From GCA-003244245 sp036266995 (lineage in GTDB: Bacteria > Actinomycetota > Actinomycetes > Mycobacteriales > Pseudonocardiaceae): a stretch of DNA of 57,101 nt. The first letter of the stretch is position 1; each line of letters opens with the position of its first letter. The stretch spans positions 1 through 57,101 of the forward strand of contig DATAWX010000003.1 of assembly GCA_036266995.1 (NCBI GenBank). The letters run 5' to 3'. The notes under the pieces were generated by a model. That model was not told the origin of the DNA, searched no databases, and saw only the letters and a program-made list of their open reading frames with translations. The position numbers were made by a program, and so were the translations under genes. Of this stretch, positions 7,905 to 16,605 are shown piece by piece.

Positions 7905-8378
7905 ACAACGAGGCCGGCTACCGCCCGCCGGGGCGACGCATTCGCAGTCTCCGACCTCGACGAGGCTGGGTTCCTCGAGCGCTACAGCTCGCCGGACCCC
8001 TCCCTGGCGCCAGCCGGGCACTCCCTGGTGCAAGCGCAGATGCCGCTGCGCGCGGGAGAGTCCAAGGCCGACGGCCTGCAGTGGCTGGAACGGCTGGTCG
8101 ATCTCGGGATACCGGACTGGCGCGGGCGCTGCACCTGGCGCCGCGACGCGGTCGCCGCCGGACGCACCGGGGCGCTGGACCTACCCGGCCGAACCTGGCG
8201 CGACCGCCCGGCGACCAACCGCGGAGACGGGGTGTTCCTGGCTGGGGACATGGTCGCCGCTCCTGGTCTGCTGGGCGAGGTATCCATCAACAGCGCCATT
8301 GCGGCGGCGCGCGGCGCAGTGCAGGCGGCCGGCATCCGCGAGCCGGTCCGACATGGCGGATCACCGGCAGGCCGCTGA
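7905..8378 (+). pseudogene. C-terminal fragment of a FAD/NAD(P)-dependent oxidoreductase
   Basis: Starting about 15 bases after the sigma factor stop, one frame encodes only the last 155 residues of a phytoene-desaturase-like flavoprotein: GDAFAVSDLDEAGFLERYSS, SLVQAQMPLRAGE, then the C-terminal FAD-binding motif NRGDGVFLAGDMVAAPGLLG with EVSINSAIAAARGA. The N-terminal Rossmann half (about 300 residues) is absent and no start codon or ribosome site fits. It is inferred to be the remnant of the enzyme partner of the ECF41 sigma factor. Confidence 0.8.
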
Positions 8379-8515
8379 ACGGACGGCGAACGGGGGATGT
8401 GCACTCGCCGGTTCATCCCTGGTTCATGTCCTCGTGCACGGTGAGTCGCCTTCAATCGTTACCCATTCGAGTGGTGCCAGGCACTCTGGCCGGTCACTAC
8501 TCGGAGGCTGATGTC

Positions 8516-10159
8516 ATGCGCTTACCGCGCCGCACCACCGTCGTTGCTGCCGCCGTTTTGTGCGGTGCCCTGATCGCGCCCGTCGCGGCCGTCGCCGATC
8601 CGTCGCACGAGGACCGCAGTCGTCACGTGCTGTTGTTGTCGGTTGACGGGTTGCACCAGGCCGACTTGAGCTGGTACGCCGCGCATCACCCGAAATCGGC
8701 GCTGGCCGCGCTGGTGAACCGGGGAGTGGACTTCACCAACGCGAGCACCCCGGTGCCATCGGACTCGTTCCCCGGCATGATCGCCCAGGCCACCGGCGGC
8801 AACCCCGGCGACACCGGTGTGTACTACGACTCGAGCTTCAACCACGCGCTGCTACCACCGGGAACGACGACGTGCCCAGCAGGCGCGCCCACCGGCGCCA
8901 ATGTGGAGTACACCGAAACCCTCGAGCGCAACCCGAACTCGATCGACGCAGGCCAGGGGCTGACCGGGCTGCCCGGCAGCATCCTGGGGATGACCAGCCA
9001 TTCGGAGACCTTGATCGACCCGGCGAAGCTGCCCGTCGACCCCAAGACGTGCAAGCCGGTCTACCCGCACCAGTACATCAAGGTCAACACGATCTTCGAG
9101 GTGGCCCGCCAGCATGACCTGCGCACCGCATGGTCGGACAAGCACCCGGCTTACGAGATCCTCGACGGCCCGTCGGGTACGGGGGTGCAGGACCTGTTCA
9201 CCCCCGAGATCAACAGTCAAGCCGACGGACTACCCGCCGGTCAGGACTGGACCAAGGACAACGCCAAGACCCAGCAGTACGACGGTTACAAGACCCAGGC
9301 GATCCGCAACGAGATCGACGGCTTCGACCACTCCCGCACCCACCACGTCGGCGTGCCGGCGATCTTCGGGATGAACTTCCAGTCGGTGTCCACCGCCCAG
9401 AAGCTGCCCACCTCGGGCGGCAAACCAGGTGGCTACCTGGCTGACGGTGTGACCCCCGGTCCTGTGCTCGCCAACGCGCTGGACTTCGTCGACGACCAGC
9501 TTGGCTCGTTCGTCAACGAGATCCACGCCAAGGGTCTCGACGAGAACACCACGATCATTCTCTCCGCCAAACACGGGCAGTCGCCGACCGACCCGGCGGC
9601 GCTGACCCGCATCCCGGACGGTCCGCTGCTCGACGGCCTCAACGCCGCCTGGAAGACCGTTCACCCCGGTGCGGGTGACCTCGTCGCGCACTCCACCGAC
9701 GACGACGCCATGCTGCTGTGGCTGACCGACCACTCCCAGGCCGCCGCCGACTTCGCGAAGACCTACCTGCTCGCCCAGTCCGGTCAAGGCAACGGCATCG
9801 ACGGCACACCCAAGCCCTTCACCTCCTCCGGGCTGGTTTCGGTGTTCGCCGGCAACGCCGCGGCGAAGTACTTCGGCGTCCCGGCCGGTGACCCGCGGGT
9901 GCCCGACGTGTTCGGCATCGTCGCCCACGGCGTCGTCTACACCGGCGGCACGAGCAAAATCGCCGAGCACGGCGGCGCCGACCCGCAGGACCGCAACGTG
10001 CCGATCGTCGTCGCCGGCGCCGGCGTGGACGACGCGCAGACCCGCCGCGAGCCGGTTGAGACCACCCAGATCGCGCCCACGATCCTGCACCTGCTCGGCC
10101 TGGACCCCAACGAGCTGCAAGCCGTCCAACACGAGCACACCCAAACCCTGCTGCACTGA
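8516..10159 (+). CDS. Secreted alkaline-phosphatase-superfamily phosphodiesterase
   Basis: A 547-aa protein with a Sec signal (RTTVVAAAVLCGALIAPVAA, then VADP). The metal/nucleophile motifs of the nucleotide pyrophosphatase/phosphodiesterase family are present: HVLLLSVDGLHQADLSWY, TPVPSDSFPGMIAQATGG, a late SAKHGQSP in place of the usual D-H-G, and KIAEHGGADPQDRNVPIVVA with the metal His. It should act outside the cell on phosphodiester substrates. ATG 8516 has GGAGG eight bases upstream; a much longer frame upstream overlaps the oxidoreductase remnant and is not coding. Confidence 0.88.
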   Translation: MRLPRRTTVVAAAVLCGALIAPVAAVADPSHEDRSRHVLLLSVDGLHQADLSWYAAHHPKSALAALVNRGVDFTNASTPVPSDSFPGMIAQATGGNPGDTGVYYDSSFNHALLPPGTTTCPAGAPTGANVEYTETLERNPNSIDAGQGLTGLPGSILGMTSHSETLIDPAKLPVDPKTCKPVYPHQYIKVNTIFEVARQHDLRTAWSDKHPAYEILDGPSGTGVQDLFTPEINSQADGLPAGQDWTKDNAKTQQYDGYKTQAIRNEIDGFDHSRTHHVGVPAIFGMNFQSVSTAQKLPTSGGKPGGYLADGVTPGPVLANALDFVDDQLGSFVNEIHAKGLDENTTIILSAKHGQSPTDPAALTRIPDGPLLDGLNAAWKTVHPGAGDLVAHSTDDDAMLLWLTDHSQAAADFAKTYLLAQSGQGNGIDGTPKPFTSSGLVSVFAGNAAAKYFGVPAGDPRVPDVFGIVAHGVVYTGGTSKIAEHGGADPQDRNVPIVVAGAGVDDAQTRREPVETTQIAPTILHLLGLDPNELQAVQHEHTQTLLH

Positions 10160-10274
10160 GCGTGCGATGGTGGCGGCCGGCCGGGCGCGCACACCGGTAG
10201 CCTCCGCCGCCACCACGCCGCTGCGTACGCTCGCCACCTAGGGCGTCCGCTCGTGCGAGGAGGTCGGCTGCCGC

Positions 10275-10901
10275 ATGCGTAACGACGTCATGACGTCAGG
10301 ACATCGCATCGCCGCACTGAGTGTGCTGGCGCTGGCGCTGGCGGCCTGTTCGAGCGCGACGACAGCTGGCCCGGCGGGCACGCCGGGGACCACCGCCGTG
10401 CCGACGACGGCCAGCGTGCCGGCGACCCCGTCGACGGGATCACCGTCGACCACTGGACAGCAGCCCGGCTCGGGAGCTGCGCCGAGGTGCCGCTCGGCGC
10501 AGCTCAGTGCCTCTCTCGGCCCGCCTGAGGGTGCAGCCGGCTCGGTGTATCGCGTACTGATTTTCACCAATACCGGTAACGGCGCTTGTAGCATGCGGGG
10601 CTTCCCCGGCGTCTCCTACGTCGCCGGGGACGCAGGTCAGCAGGTCGGACCGGCCGCGGAGCGGGTCGGTGACACTGGTGGATCGGTGCGCATCGCACCG
10701 GGCGCCACGGCGTCAGCGCAGCTGCGACTGGTGAACGTCGCAAACTACGACGCGGCGGTGTGCCGCCCGACGCCCGCGCGCGGCATGCGCATCTATCCGC
10801 CGGGCGAGACGGCGGCGCTGTTCGTGCCCGTCGAGGAAACCGGCTGCGCGGGTACGCCACCCGGCTCGCAGCTCACCGTGGGCACGATCATCGCGCCCTG
10901 A
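10275..10901 (+). CDS. DUF4232 domain lipoprotein
   Basis: A 208-aa lipoprotein: signal with lipobox (ALSVLALALAACSS), a 45-residue Thr/Pro/Ser linker, then a DUF4232 domain with CRSAQLSASLGPPEG, YRVLIFTNTGNGACSMRGFP, VSYVAGDAGQQVG, SVRIAPGATASAQLRLVNV and a late Cys (EETGCAG). The paired Cys residues probably form a disulfide outside the cell. Function of the family is unknown, with many copies in Actinobacteria. Start ATG 10275 follows GGAGG by 11 bases; ATG 10290 is an alternative. Confidence 0.88.
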   Translation: MRNDVMTSGHRIAALSVLALALAACSSATTAGPAGTPGTTAVPTTASVPATPSTGSPSTTGQQPGSGAAPRCRSAQLSASLGPPEGAAGSVYRVLIFTNTGNGACSMRGFPGVSYVAGDAGQQVGPAAERVGDTGGSVRIAPGATASAQLRLVNVANYDAAVCRPTPARGMRIYPPGETAALFVPVEETGCAGTPPGSQLTVGTIIAP

Positions 10902-10916
10902 ACGATCAGGAGACGA

Positions 10917-13385
10917 TCAGCGGGCGAGGTCGATAACGGTCAACGTCCCGCTGTCGACGTTGCTCACATAAGCTTGGCGGCCGCCGGGTAGCAGCGCGAT
11001 GCTGCTCGGGCCGGCCCCGGTGTGGATGGTCGCGGTGACCTGGTTGGTCGTGGCGTCGATCACCGAGACGGTGTTGCTGCCATTGTTGACCACGTACGCG
11101 AATCGACCATCGGGCGCCCAGACGATGTCTTCTGGATTCTGGCCGACCGGGATGGTGGCAATCGCCTTGAGAGTGTTCGTATCGATCACCGACACTGTGT
11201 TCGACTCGTAGTTGACGTTGGCGACCAGCGGCCGGTTGGGGTTAACGGCGATGCTGTGCGGGCCGGATCCGACCGGGATGGTCGCAATAACCCCGCGGGT
11301 AGCGGTGCTGATCACCGAAACCAGGCCGGATTCGTGATTCGCGGTGTAGGCCCGGCTGCCATCGCGGGAGAACGCGATCGAATGCGGGTTCGGAGCGACC
11401 TTGATCTGCCCGATGACCGTGTTGGTGTCGGTGGCGACCACTGACACGGCCGCGACATCGTGGTTGGCGACATAAAGCAGGGTCCCGTCGGGACTGATCG
11501 CCGGGTCGAAGGGGCTCGCCGGCTGTGGAATTGTTGCGATCTCGGTATTCGACACGGTGTCGAGCACGTCGATTACGTGTTTTGTCTGCTGATCATTGAA
11601 TATGGTGATGTACAGCGTGTGGCCATCCGGTGCGAAGGTGAGGAACTGGGGTGGGCCGGCCGCGATCGGGATGGTCGCGGTGACCTGATTGATTGCGGTG
11701 TCCACCACGGTGACGGCTTGGGCGTCGCTGTTAGCGACATAGGCGTGCCTGCCGTCGGGGGCAAGGGCGACGAAACTGGGCGTCTTGCCTACCTGGATAA
11801 CGGCGCTGGCCGCGGGTATCGGGACCTTCGGTGCGACGCTCGCCACCGCGCTCGGTGCAGGCTTGGCCGCGGATTGTGAGATCGACGGTGCCGGTGCCTG
11901 GGTGTCGTTCCCACCGAAGGTGGCCAGCGCGATCACCGCAGCCACTGCGGCCGCTGCGCCGACGGCGAGCAGGATCCGCGGCCGGCGCCCCCGGTCGGGT
12001 GGCGACCGGGGTGGGGATGGTGGTTCCTTCGGTCTGACATGACGTGCGCTGGTGGCCGTCGCCACCTGTGGTGGTGTGCGTTGCGTCGGAATCGCTGCCG
12101 TCGGCAGCACTTCGGCCGGGCGCTGCGCCGGTATGAGCGGCTGCTCATCTTGTTTCTCGGGACGGTTACCGACAACCCCGTTTGTGGTCGGCGCGCCGTT
12201 TGTGGTCGGTGCCCCGTTTGTGGTCGGTGCCCCGTTTGTGGTCACAGACGCAGCCGTGGTGCCACGACTGATGAGTCGCTGTTCGGGTAGCCGGCTGCGT
12301 TGCGGGACGGTGTGGCGCGGATGAGTCGCTTGCGCGGCATGCATGGCGGCACCGAGTGCGACGATGTGTTGCGGATGTGTGTCCACCACGGTGGGACATC
12401 CCAGCTCAGCTGACACCATCCGGGCGATCAAAGGGATGCGCGAGGATCCACCCACCAGCAGCACGGCGCTGAGGTCTGCGGGCTCGACCTGAGCCGACTG
12501 CAGGGTTCGGGACAGCGCTCGGATGGTGGACCTGATCGGGGCTCGCACCATGTCCTCGAAGTCCGACCGGCGCAGGTGCACGTCGAAGCTCCGGCTGGGC
12601 AGGAATACCGGGAACGTCGTCTCAGTCTCTGTTGACAGAGCCTCTTTGGCCACGACGCAGTCGGCTCGCACCCTGGCGAGCGCGACAGAGGTCTGCGGGC
12701 GTCGCATGTCCAGCTTGCCGAGCGCCCCGTCGGCGGCGTCGTTGACGTAGGACAGGATTGCTTCGTCGAAGTCGCCGCCGCCGAGCGCTTCGATGCGCTC
12801 AGGCTTGCCGAGAATTTCGACGCTGCCCGAGTGCATGCGCAGCACCGTGGCGTCGAAGGTGCCACCACCCAGGTCGTAGACCGCCATCGTCTCGCCGTCG
12901 GCCAGCGGCCGGGTCGCGATGTAATGCGCAGCGGCCGCTTCGGCCTCGGTCACCATGGGCGAATCGGTGAGCCCCCCTTCCTGGGCGGCCTCCTCGAACA
13001 GCGCACGTCGGAATGGGCCCCAACTGGCCGGATGCGTCAGCACCACCCGATCGGGTGGCTCGCCTTCGGCCTCGGTGACCTGCGCAACCACGTCTCGCAG
13101 CAGGACGCCGAGCAGCGTGGTAACCGCATAGGACTCACCACCGAGCACGACCGGCGTCGGGTCACCCAGCAGACGGGTGAACTCGCGCCCGATCCGATCC
13201 GGGCTGCTCACCGCGCCCCTGCTGGCGGCTTCCCCGGTGGCTAAAGTGCCGTCACCCTGGAGGTATACAGCCGCTGGGGTCACCACCGACCGATCGCCGA
13301 GGGGGACCGCCTCCACGGTGGCCGCCCTCGCGCGCGCAGCCGCGACGAAGGTGCTGCCGAGGTCGATCCCCAGGCTGTAGCTCAC
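10917..13385 (-). CDS. Hsp70-like ATPase fused through a membrane helix to a YVTN beta-propeller
   Basis: An 822-aa three-part protein. Residues 1-350 are an Hsp70/DnaK nucleotide-binding domain (SLGIDLGSTFVAAARARA, AVYDLGGGTFDATVLRM, VLLVGGSSRIPLIARMV), but no DnaK substrate-binding domain follows. A Pro/Thr linker with TTNGAP repeats leads to one membrane helix near 470 (ILLAVGAAAAVAAVIALATF). Residues 520-822 form a seven-fold YncE/YVTN propeller (HAYVANSDAQAVTVVDTAIN, GSNTVSVIDATTNQVTATI). Topology implies a cytoplasmic ATPase and an extracellular propeller. GTG start with AGGGAGGAG upstream. Confidence 0.92.
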   Translation of the reverse strand: MSYSLGIDLGSTFVAAARARAATVEAVPLGDRSVVTPAAVYLQGDGTLATGEAASRGAVSSPDRIGREFTRLLGDPTPVVLGGESYAVTTLLGVLLRDVVAQVTEAEGEPPDRVVLTHPASWGPFRRALFEEAAQEGGLTDSPMVTEAEAAAAHYIATRPLADGETMAVYDLGGGTFDATVLRMHSGSVEILGKPERIEALGGGDFDEAILSYVNDAADGALGKLDMRRPQTSVALARVRADCVVAKEALSTETETTFPVFLPSRSFDVHLRRSDFEDMVRAPIRSTIRALSRTLQSAQVEPADLSAVLLVGGSSRIPLIARMVSAELGCPTVVDTHPQHIVALGAAMHAAQATHPRHTVPQRSRLPEQRLISRGTTAASVTTNGAPTTNGAPTTNGAPTTNGVVGNRPEKQDEQPLIPAQRPAEVLPTAAIPTQRTPPQVATATSARHVRPKEPPSPPRSPPDRGRRPRILLAVGAAAAVAAVIALATFGGNDTQAPAPSISQSAAKPAPSAVASVAPKVPIPAASAVIQVGKTPSFVALAPDGRHAYVANSDAQAVTVVDTAINQVTATIPIAAGPPQFLTFAPDGHTLYITIFNDQQTKHVIDVLDTVSNTEIATIPQPASPFDPAISPDGTLLYVANHDVAAVSVVATDTNTVIGQIKVAPNPHSIAFSRDGSRAYTANHESGLVSVISTATRGVIATIPVGSGPHSIAVNPNRPLVANVNYESNTVSVIDTNTLKAIATIPVGQNPEDIVWAPDGRFAYVVNNGSNTVSVIDATTNQVTATIHTGAGPSSIALLPGGRQAYVSNVDSGTLTVIDLAR
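12178..12249 (-). repeat. 18-bp tandem repeat inside the Hsp70-propeller gene
   Basis: CCGTTTGTGGTCGGTGCC is repeated about 3.7 times, two units identical and the outer two with changes. It encodes the TTNGAP hexapeptide repeat of the linker between the ATPase domain and the membrane helix, and is a likely site of copy-number variation. Confidence 0.85.
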
Positions 13386-13599
13386 CAGCTCCTCCCTGAA
13401 GCGGCACCTATCGTGACGTATCGATCACACGAAAGATCTTCTTTGGCGCATCATGCGGTGACATACGCTCGCGCGCCCGCAGGTCCATGACAGTAGGTAG
13501 CCAGCTAACCACCCGTCAAGGGGGTGCTACCGCGAGAGGCTGGGCGGCGGCACTGGATCGTCGGCGGTGGACCTGCTGGGTCGGCAGCGAGCGAGCTAG

Positions 13600-15192
13600 C
13601 TACTGGCCGCGGCTGGCGGGATCCACCCGTGCCCATCGGAGCAGGTCGGTCATCGTGAACGTGCCCCGCGTCTGGCTCGGCAGGGACGGCCGGAACCCGG
13701 TATTGAGGTAGGAGGACTTATCCAGCTGTAGTAGTCCGATGATCGTCTCGGCGACGATCCGACCACCCACCGGGCCGAGCCGCACGCCGTTGTTGAGGAC
13801 GCCGGCCTCGCGCAGGATGTAGTACCACAGCGGAGTGCTGGCCTCGAGGCCGATTCTGTACTCGCGTAGCTCAGGGAAATGGACCGACCCGAGTACCGGC
13901 GACCCGGTCGATGCGGCGATTCGCTGCCCGGAGGGTAGCGACCAGGTTAGGTGCCGCAGCAGGTTTCGTTGCGGCAACGCCGTCGGGGCGTCGCCGCTGG
14001 GGATGGCAGCGAGTGGCAACTGGAACAGCGGGGTGGAGATGTTCGTGTCGATCAGCTTGCTCGGTTGCACGTTGTGAGTCTGGTCGCCACCGAAGTCGAA
14101 GAACGTCTGCCAGCCGATGAACCGCCGCCGCGCCCGCGCCCCGCCCCGAAGGTCCACCGGGTCGGCCTGCCCCTCGCCCGCGGGATTGAAGATGAACCCG
14201 AAGAAGGCCGGAGCGCCGGTTGCGGGATCGCCGCCGGGGTCTCCCTGCAGGTTCGCCCGGTATGACGGGCGCACCAGGCTGTGCCCGAACCGGTAGGTGC
14301 CGGTCTGGAACTCGACCGGCATGGTCGGCTTGCTGAACCGGTACCAGCGCCGGCCGTTGCGCAGGATGTCGTCTACCAGCGGTCGCCCGACGATCTGCGG
14401 CAGGAACTCGTTCACCACGATCCACTGCCAGTGATGCTTGATCGTGCGTCGGGATCGCCGCCAGGGGTTGCCTGGCAGTCTGGTGGCCCGCCAGAAGTCC
14501 ACGGTCCGGTTGTGCGCCAGCAAGAATGCCGCCTGCAGTCCGGCGATGATGAGGTGCTCGTCGTTGCGGCGCTCCGCGATGATCGCGGTCATGTCCTGGT
14601 TACGTGGCAGGTCCTCGAACAGCCCACCACTGCCGACCAGGAATTTGGCCCGGTCCGAGGGGTCGTAAAGCTGCGGGCTGACCGACGGCCCACCGCCGTA
14701 GACCGAGTCGAGGTTGATTCTCGGGTCGCGGGTGTTCGGTGTTTGGGTGGGTTCAGTGACCACGCCGAGCCGTGAGGTGTTGTCGAAGGTGATGTCGTGG
14801 TCGAGGAACTGGCCAACGAACGTCGTACCCGCGGTCATGTCGTGAACGTTCTGGTCGAGGTTTCTCGGGCTGAGCTCCGGATGGGTGATCAGCCGCACGG
14901 GGCCCTCGCTGAGCGGGTCCCGGGCGTCCAGCAGCCCGCCGGGCTTGCCGATGTCAATCATCGCGTTGCGGACGGCCGTGGACTGGGGGTCGGCGAACGC
15001 CGGGAGCTGGAACATCCGGCTGAACCGAGGATCCGGCGTCGAAGTCGGGATTGGCCCCTCGACCGTCGCGGCGAGTGCCTCGACGTTATTCAGAGTGAGC
15101 GCACCGGCCACACCGACGCCGAGTCCAGCCAGGAATTGACGTCTGCCGATTCCAGTCTGTGGGCCCGTGGGTTCGTGGTCCGAACTGGTCAT
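13600..15192 (-). CDS. Tat-exported animal-type heme peroxidase
   Basis: A 530-aa peroxidase with a twin-arginine signal (GIGRRQFLAGLGVGVAGALT). The distal side motif of the peroxidase-cyclooxygenase superfamily, FVGQFLDHDITFD, is at about residue 130; the AFLLAHNRTVDFW helix follows, and the proximal His is in TYRFGHSLVRPSYR near 320. It should fold with heme in the cytoplasm and act outside, oxidising halides or organic substrates with peroxide. ATG 15192 has GGAGGG five bases upstream. Its promoter region faces the tandem iron-box-like sites shared with the ZIP gene. Confidence 0.9.
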   Translation of the reverse strand: MTSSDHEPTGPQTGIGRRQFLAGLGVGVAGALTLNNVEALAATVEGPIPTSTPDPRFSRMFQLPAFADPQSTAVRNAMIDIGKPGGLLDARDPLSEGPVRLITHPELSPRNLDQNVHDMTAGTTFVGQFLDHDITFDNTSRLGVVTEPTQTPNTRDPRINLDSVYGGGPSVSPQLYDPSDRAKFLVGSGGLFEDLPRNQDMTAIIAERRNDEHLIIAGLQAAFLLAHNRTVDFWRATRLPGNPWRRSRRTIKHHWQWIVVNEFLPQIVGRPLVDDILRNGRRWYRFSKPTMPVEFQTGTYRFGHSLVRPSYRANLQGDPGGDPATGAPAFFGFIFNPAGEGQADPVDLRGGARARRRFIGWQTFFDFGGDQTHNVQPSKLIDTNISTPLFQLPLAAIPSGDAPTALPQRNLLRHLTWSLPSGQRIAASTGSPVLGSVHFPELREYRIGLEASTPLWYYILREAGVLNNGVRLGPVGGRIVAETIIGLLQLDKSSYLNTGFRPSLPSQTRGTFTMTDLLRWARVDPASRGQ

Positions 15193-15312
15193 ACGTACCC
15201 TCCGGAGTCTTGCCCGCCCTCGAGGTTCTGCGCCAAGCCGATTGCACGAGGAACGCTGGGCTCTGCAGGTGAGCAGAACGAGTCCTGCGGATGAGCGGAG
15301 GATTACGACAAA

Positions 15313-15331
15313 CCTCACTAAGGATTGCTAA
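15313..15331. promoter_or_regulatory. TTAGTGAGG half-site upstream of the peroxidase
   Basis: On the minus strand, TTAGCAATCCTTAGTGAGG lies about 120 bases upstream of the peroxidase start. Its TTAGTGAGG also occurs at 15484 in the tandem operator of the divergent ZIP gene, so a shared regulator is plausible. Weak on its own. Confidence 0.3.
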
Positions 15332-15461
15332 GCGGAACGGCGCACCGCTTCAACTCGAGCAGTCAGGTCAAGATCACTGATACGTGCCCGCAGGTGCCGG
15401 CGTGATGGGGAGGTCGCAGGTTGTCATGGGGTGTAGGATCACCGCGCCCAAATGATTGAAT

Positions 15462-15502
15462 GGTGAGGGCTGCCTAACTATTGTTAGTGAGGCCTGCCTT
15501 AC
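15462..15502 (+). promoter_or_regulatory. Tandem DtxR/IdeR-like metal boxes between peroxidase and ZIP genes
   Basis: Two near-identical 16-mers, GTGAGGGCTGCCTAAC (15463-15478) and GTGAGGCCTGCCTTAC (15487-15502), are spaced 24 bp start to start, about two helical turns. They resemble the TTAGGTTAG-type palindrome bound by DtxR/IdeR family metalloregulators. The rest of the 520-bp gap 15193-15712 shows no gene; an AT-richer stretch around 15560-15640 could hold the ZIP promoter. Confidence 0.5.
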
Positions 15503-15712
15503 AAATGAGGTATTTGGGAGATGTTGCCTATCACTCCGGTCTGGCCGAGTCGTAGGTCACCGTCGGTACGCGCATAATTACCGTGTGAAAGCTTCTGTTT
15601 TGTCAACGTTCGATCAGTGTTCTTGACAGATCTCATTCATTGCGGCAAAGCTGATGAACGACGAGGGCGAGGGAGTAGAATGCGGTTCGATAGAAGCGCG
15701 GGCTGATCGCCG

Positions 15713-16573
15713 GTGGATGCAGTCCAGACGCTGATCCTGGGGTTGATCGCAGGGGTCACGATCGTGCTCGGGCTACCGCTGGGCCGGCTGCGTAGCGCCC
15801 GCCACAGCCGCACCGCACCCGGCGTGCGAGTGTTTCTCAACGCTTTTGCGATTGGCATTCTGATCTTCATAATGTGGGACTTGCTGAACCAGGCGTGGGA
15901 GACCGTCGGTGCCACGCTGGACAAGGTCCACGATGGTTCGGGCAGTGTGGCACCGGTGATCGGGTTTGGAGCTCTGCTGTTCGCCGGGCTGGGTGTCGGG
16001 CTGTTGAGCCTGGCCGGGTACGAGCGCTGGCTCGCCGCTGAGGGACCCATCCCACTCCTAGGCCCGGGCACGATGGCCGCCGACGAGCTGACCCTGCGCA
16101 AGGGCGACACCTGGACGGCCGCCCGCCGGCTCGCGCTCCTGATCGCGGTGGGAATCGGCCTGCACAACTTCGGTGAGGGCCTCGCCATCGGTGGCAGCGC
16201 GGCGCAGGGCAAGATCGCGCTGGCTACCCTGCTGGTGACCGGATTCGCCTTGCACAACGCGACCGAAGGATTCGGCATCGTGGCCCCGCTGGCCACCGAA
16301 CAAGAGCAGCCCAGCTGGGGGTTCCTCCTACTCCTGGGCGCGATCGGTGGCGGCCCCACCGTGCTGGGAACCGTGATCGGACATCAGTTCACCAGCGACG
16401 CGGTGAGCCTGGTTTTCCTCACCCTGGCCGCTGGCTCCATCCTTTACGTGATCATCCAGCTGGTCGCCATCGCACTGCGGGGCGGCCACCGCTCGTTGCT
16501 TTATTGGGGCGTATGGATCGGGCTGGTCGCCGGCTTCGCCACCGACATGCTACTCACTGCCGGCGGCGCCTAG
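15713..16573 (+). CDS. ZIP family metal transporter
   Basis: A 286-aa, eight-helix ZIP permease moving divalent metal (zinc, iron or manganese) into the cytoplasm. The two metal-site helices are explicit: IGLHNFGEGLAIGGSA and ALHNATEGFGIVAPL, both H-N-x-x-E-G. Helix 1 is TLILGLIAGVTIVLGLPLGR. The GTG start at 15713 has only a weak ribosome site. The upstream DtxR/IdeR-like tandem boxes suggest metal-dependent repression. The true metal cannot be read from the sequence. Confidence 0.9.
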   Translation: MDAVQTLILGLIAGVTIVLGLPLGRLRSARHSRTAPGVRVFLNAFAIGILIFIMWDLLNQAWETVGATLDKVHDGSGSVAPVIGFGALLFAGLGVGLLSLAGYERWLAAEGPIPLLGPGTMAADELTLRKGDTWTAARRLALLIAVGIGLHNFGEGLAIGGSAAQGKIALATLLVTGFALHNATEGFGIVAPLATEQEQPSWGFLLLLGAIGGGPTVLGTVIGHQFTSDAVSLVFLTLAAGSILYVIIQLVAIALRGGHRSLLYWGVWIGLVAGFATDMLLTAGGA

Positions 16574-16605
16574 CCAGGACCCTGGGTCACGGTATAACTC
16601 GGACT

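Noticed and set aside
8081..8515. 145-codon N-terminal extension of the phosphodiesterase frame
   Set aside because: It overlaps the oxidoreductase remnant in another frame, lacks a ribosome site, and would bury the obvious signal peptide at 8516.
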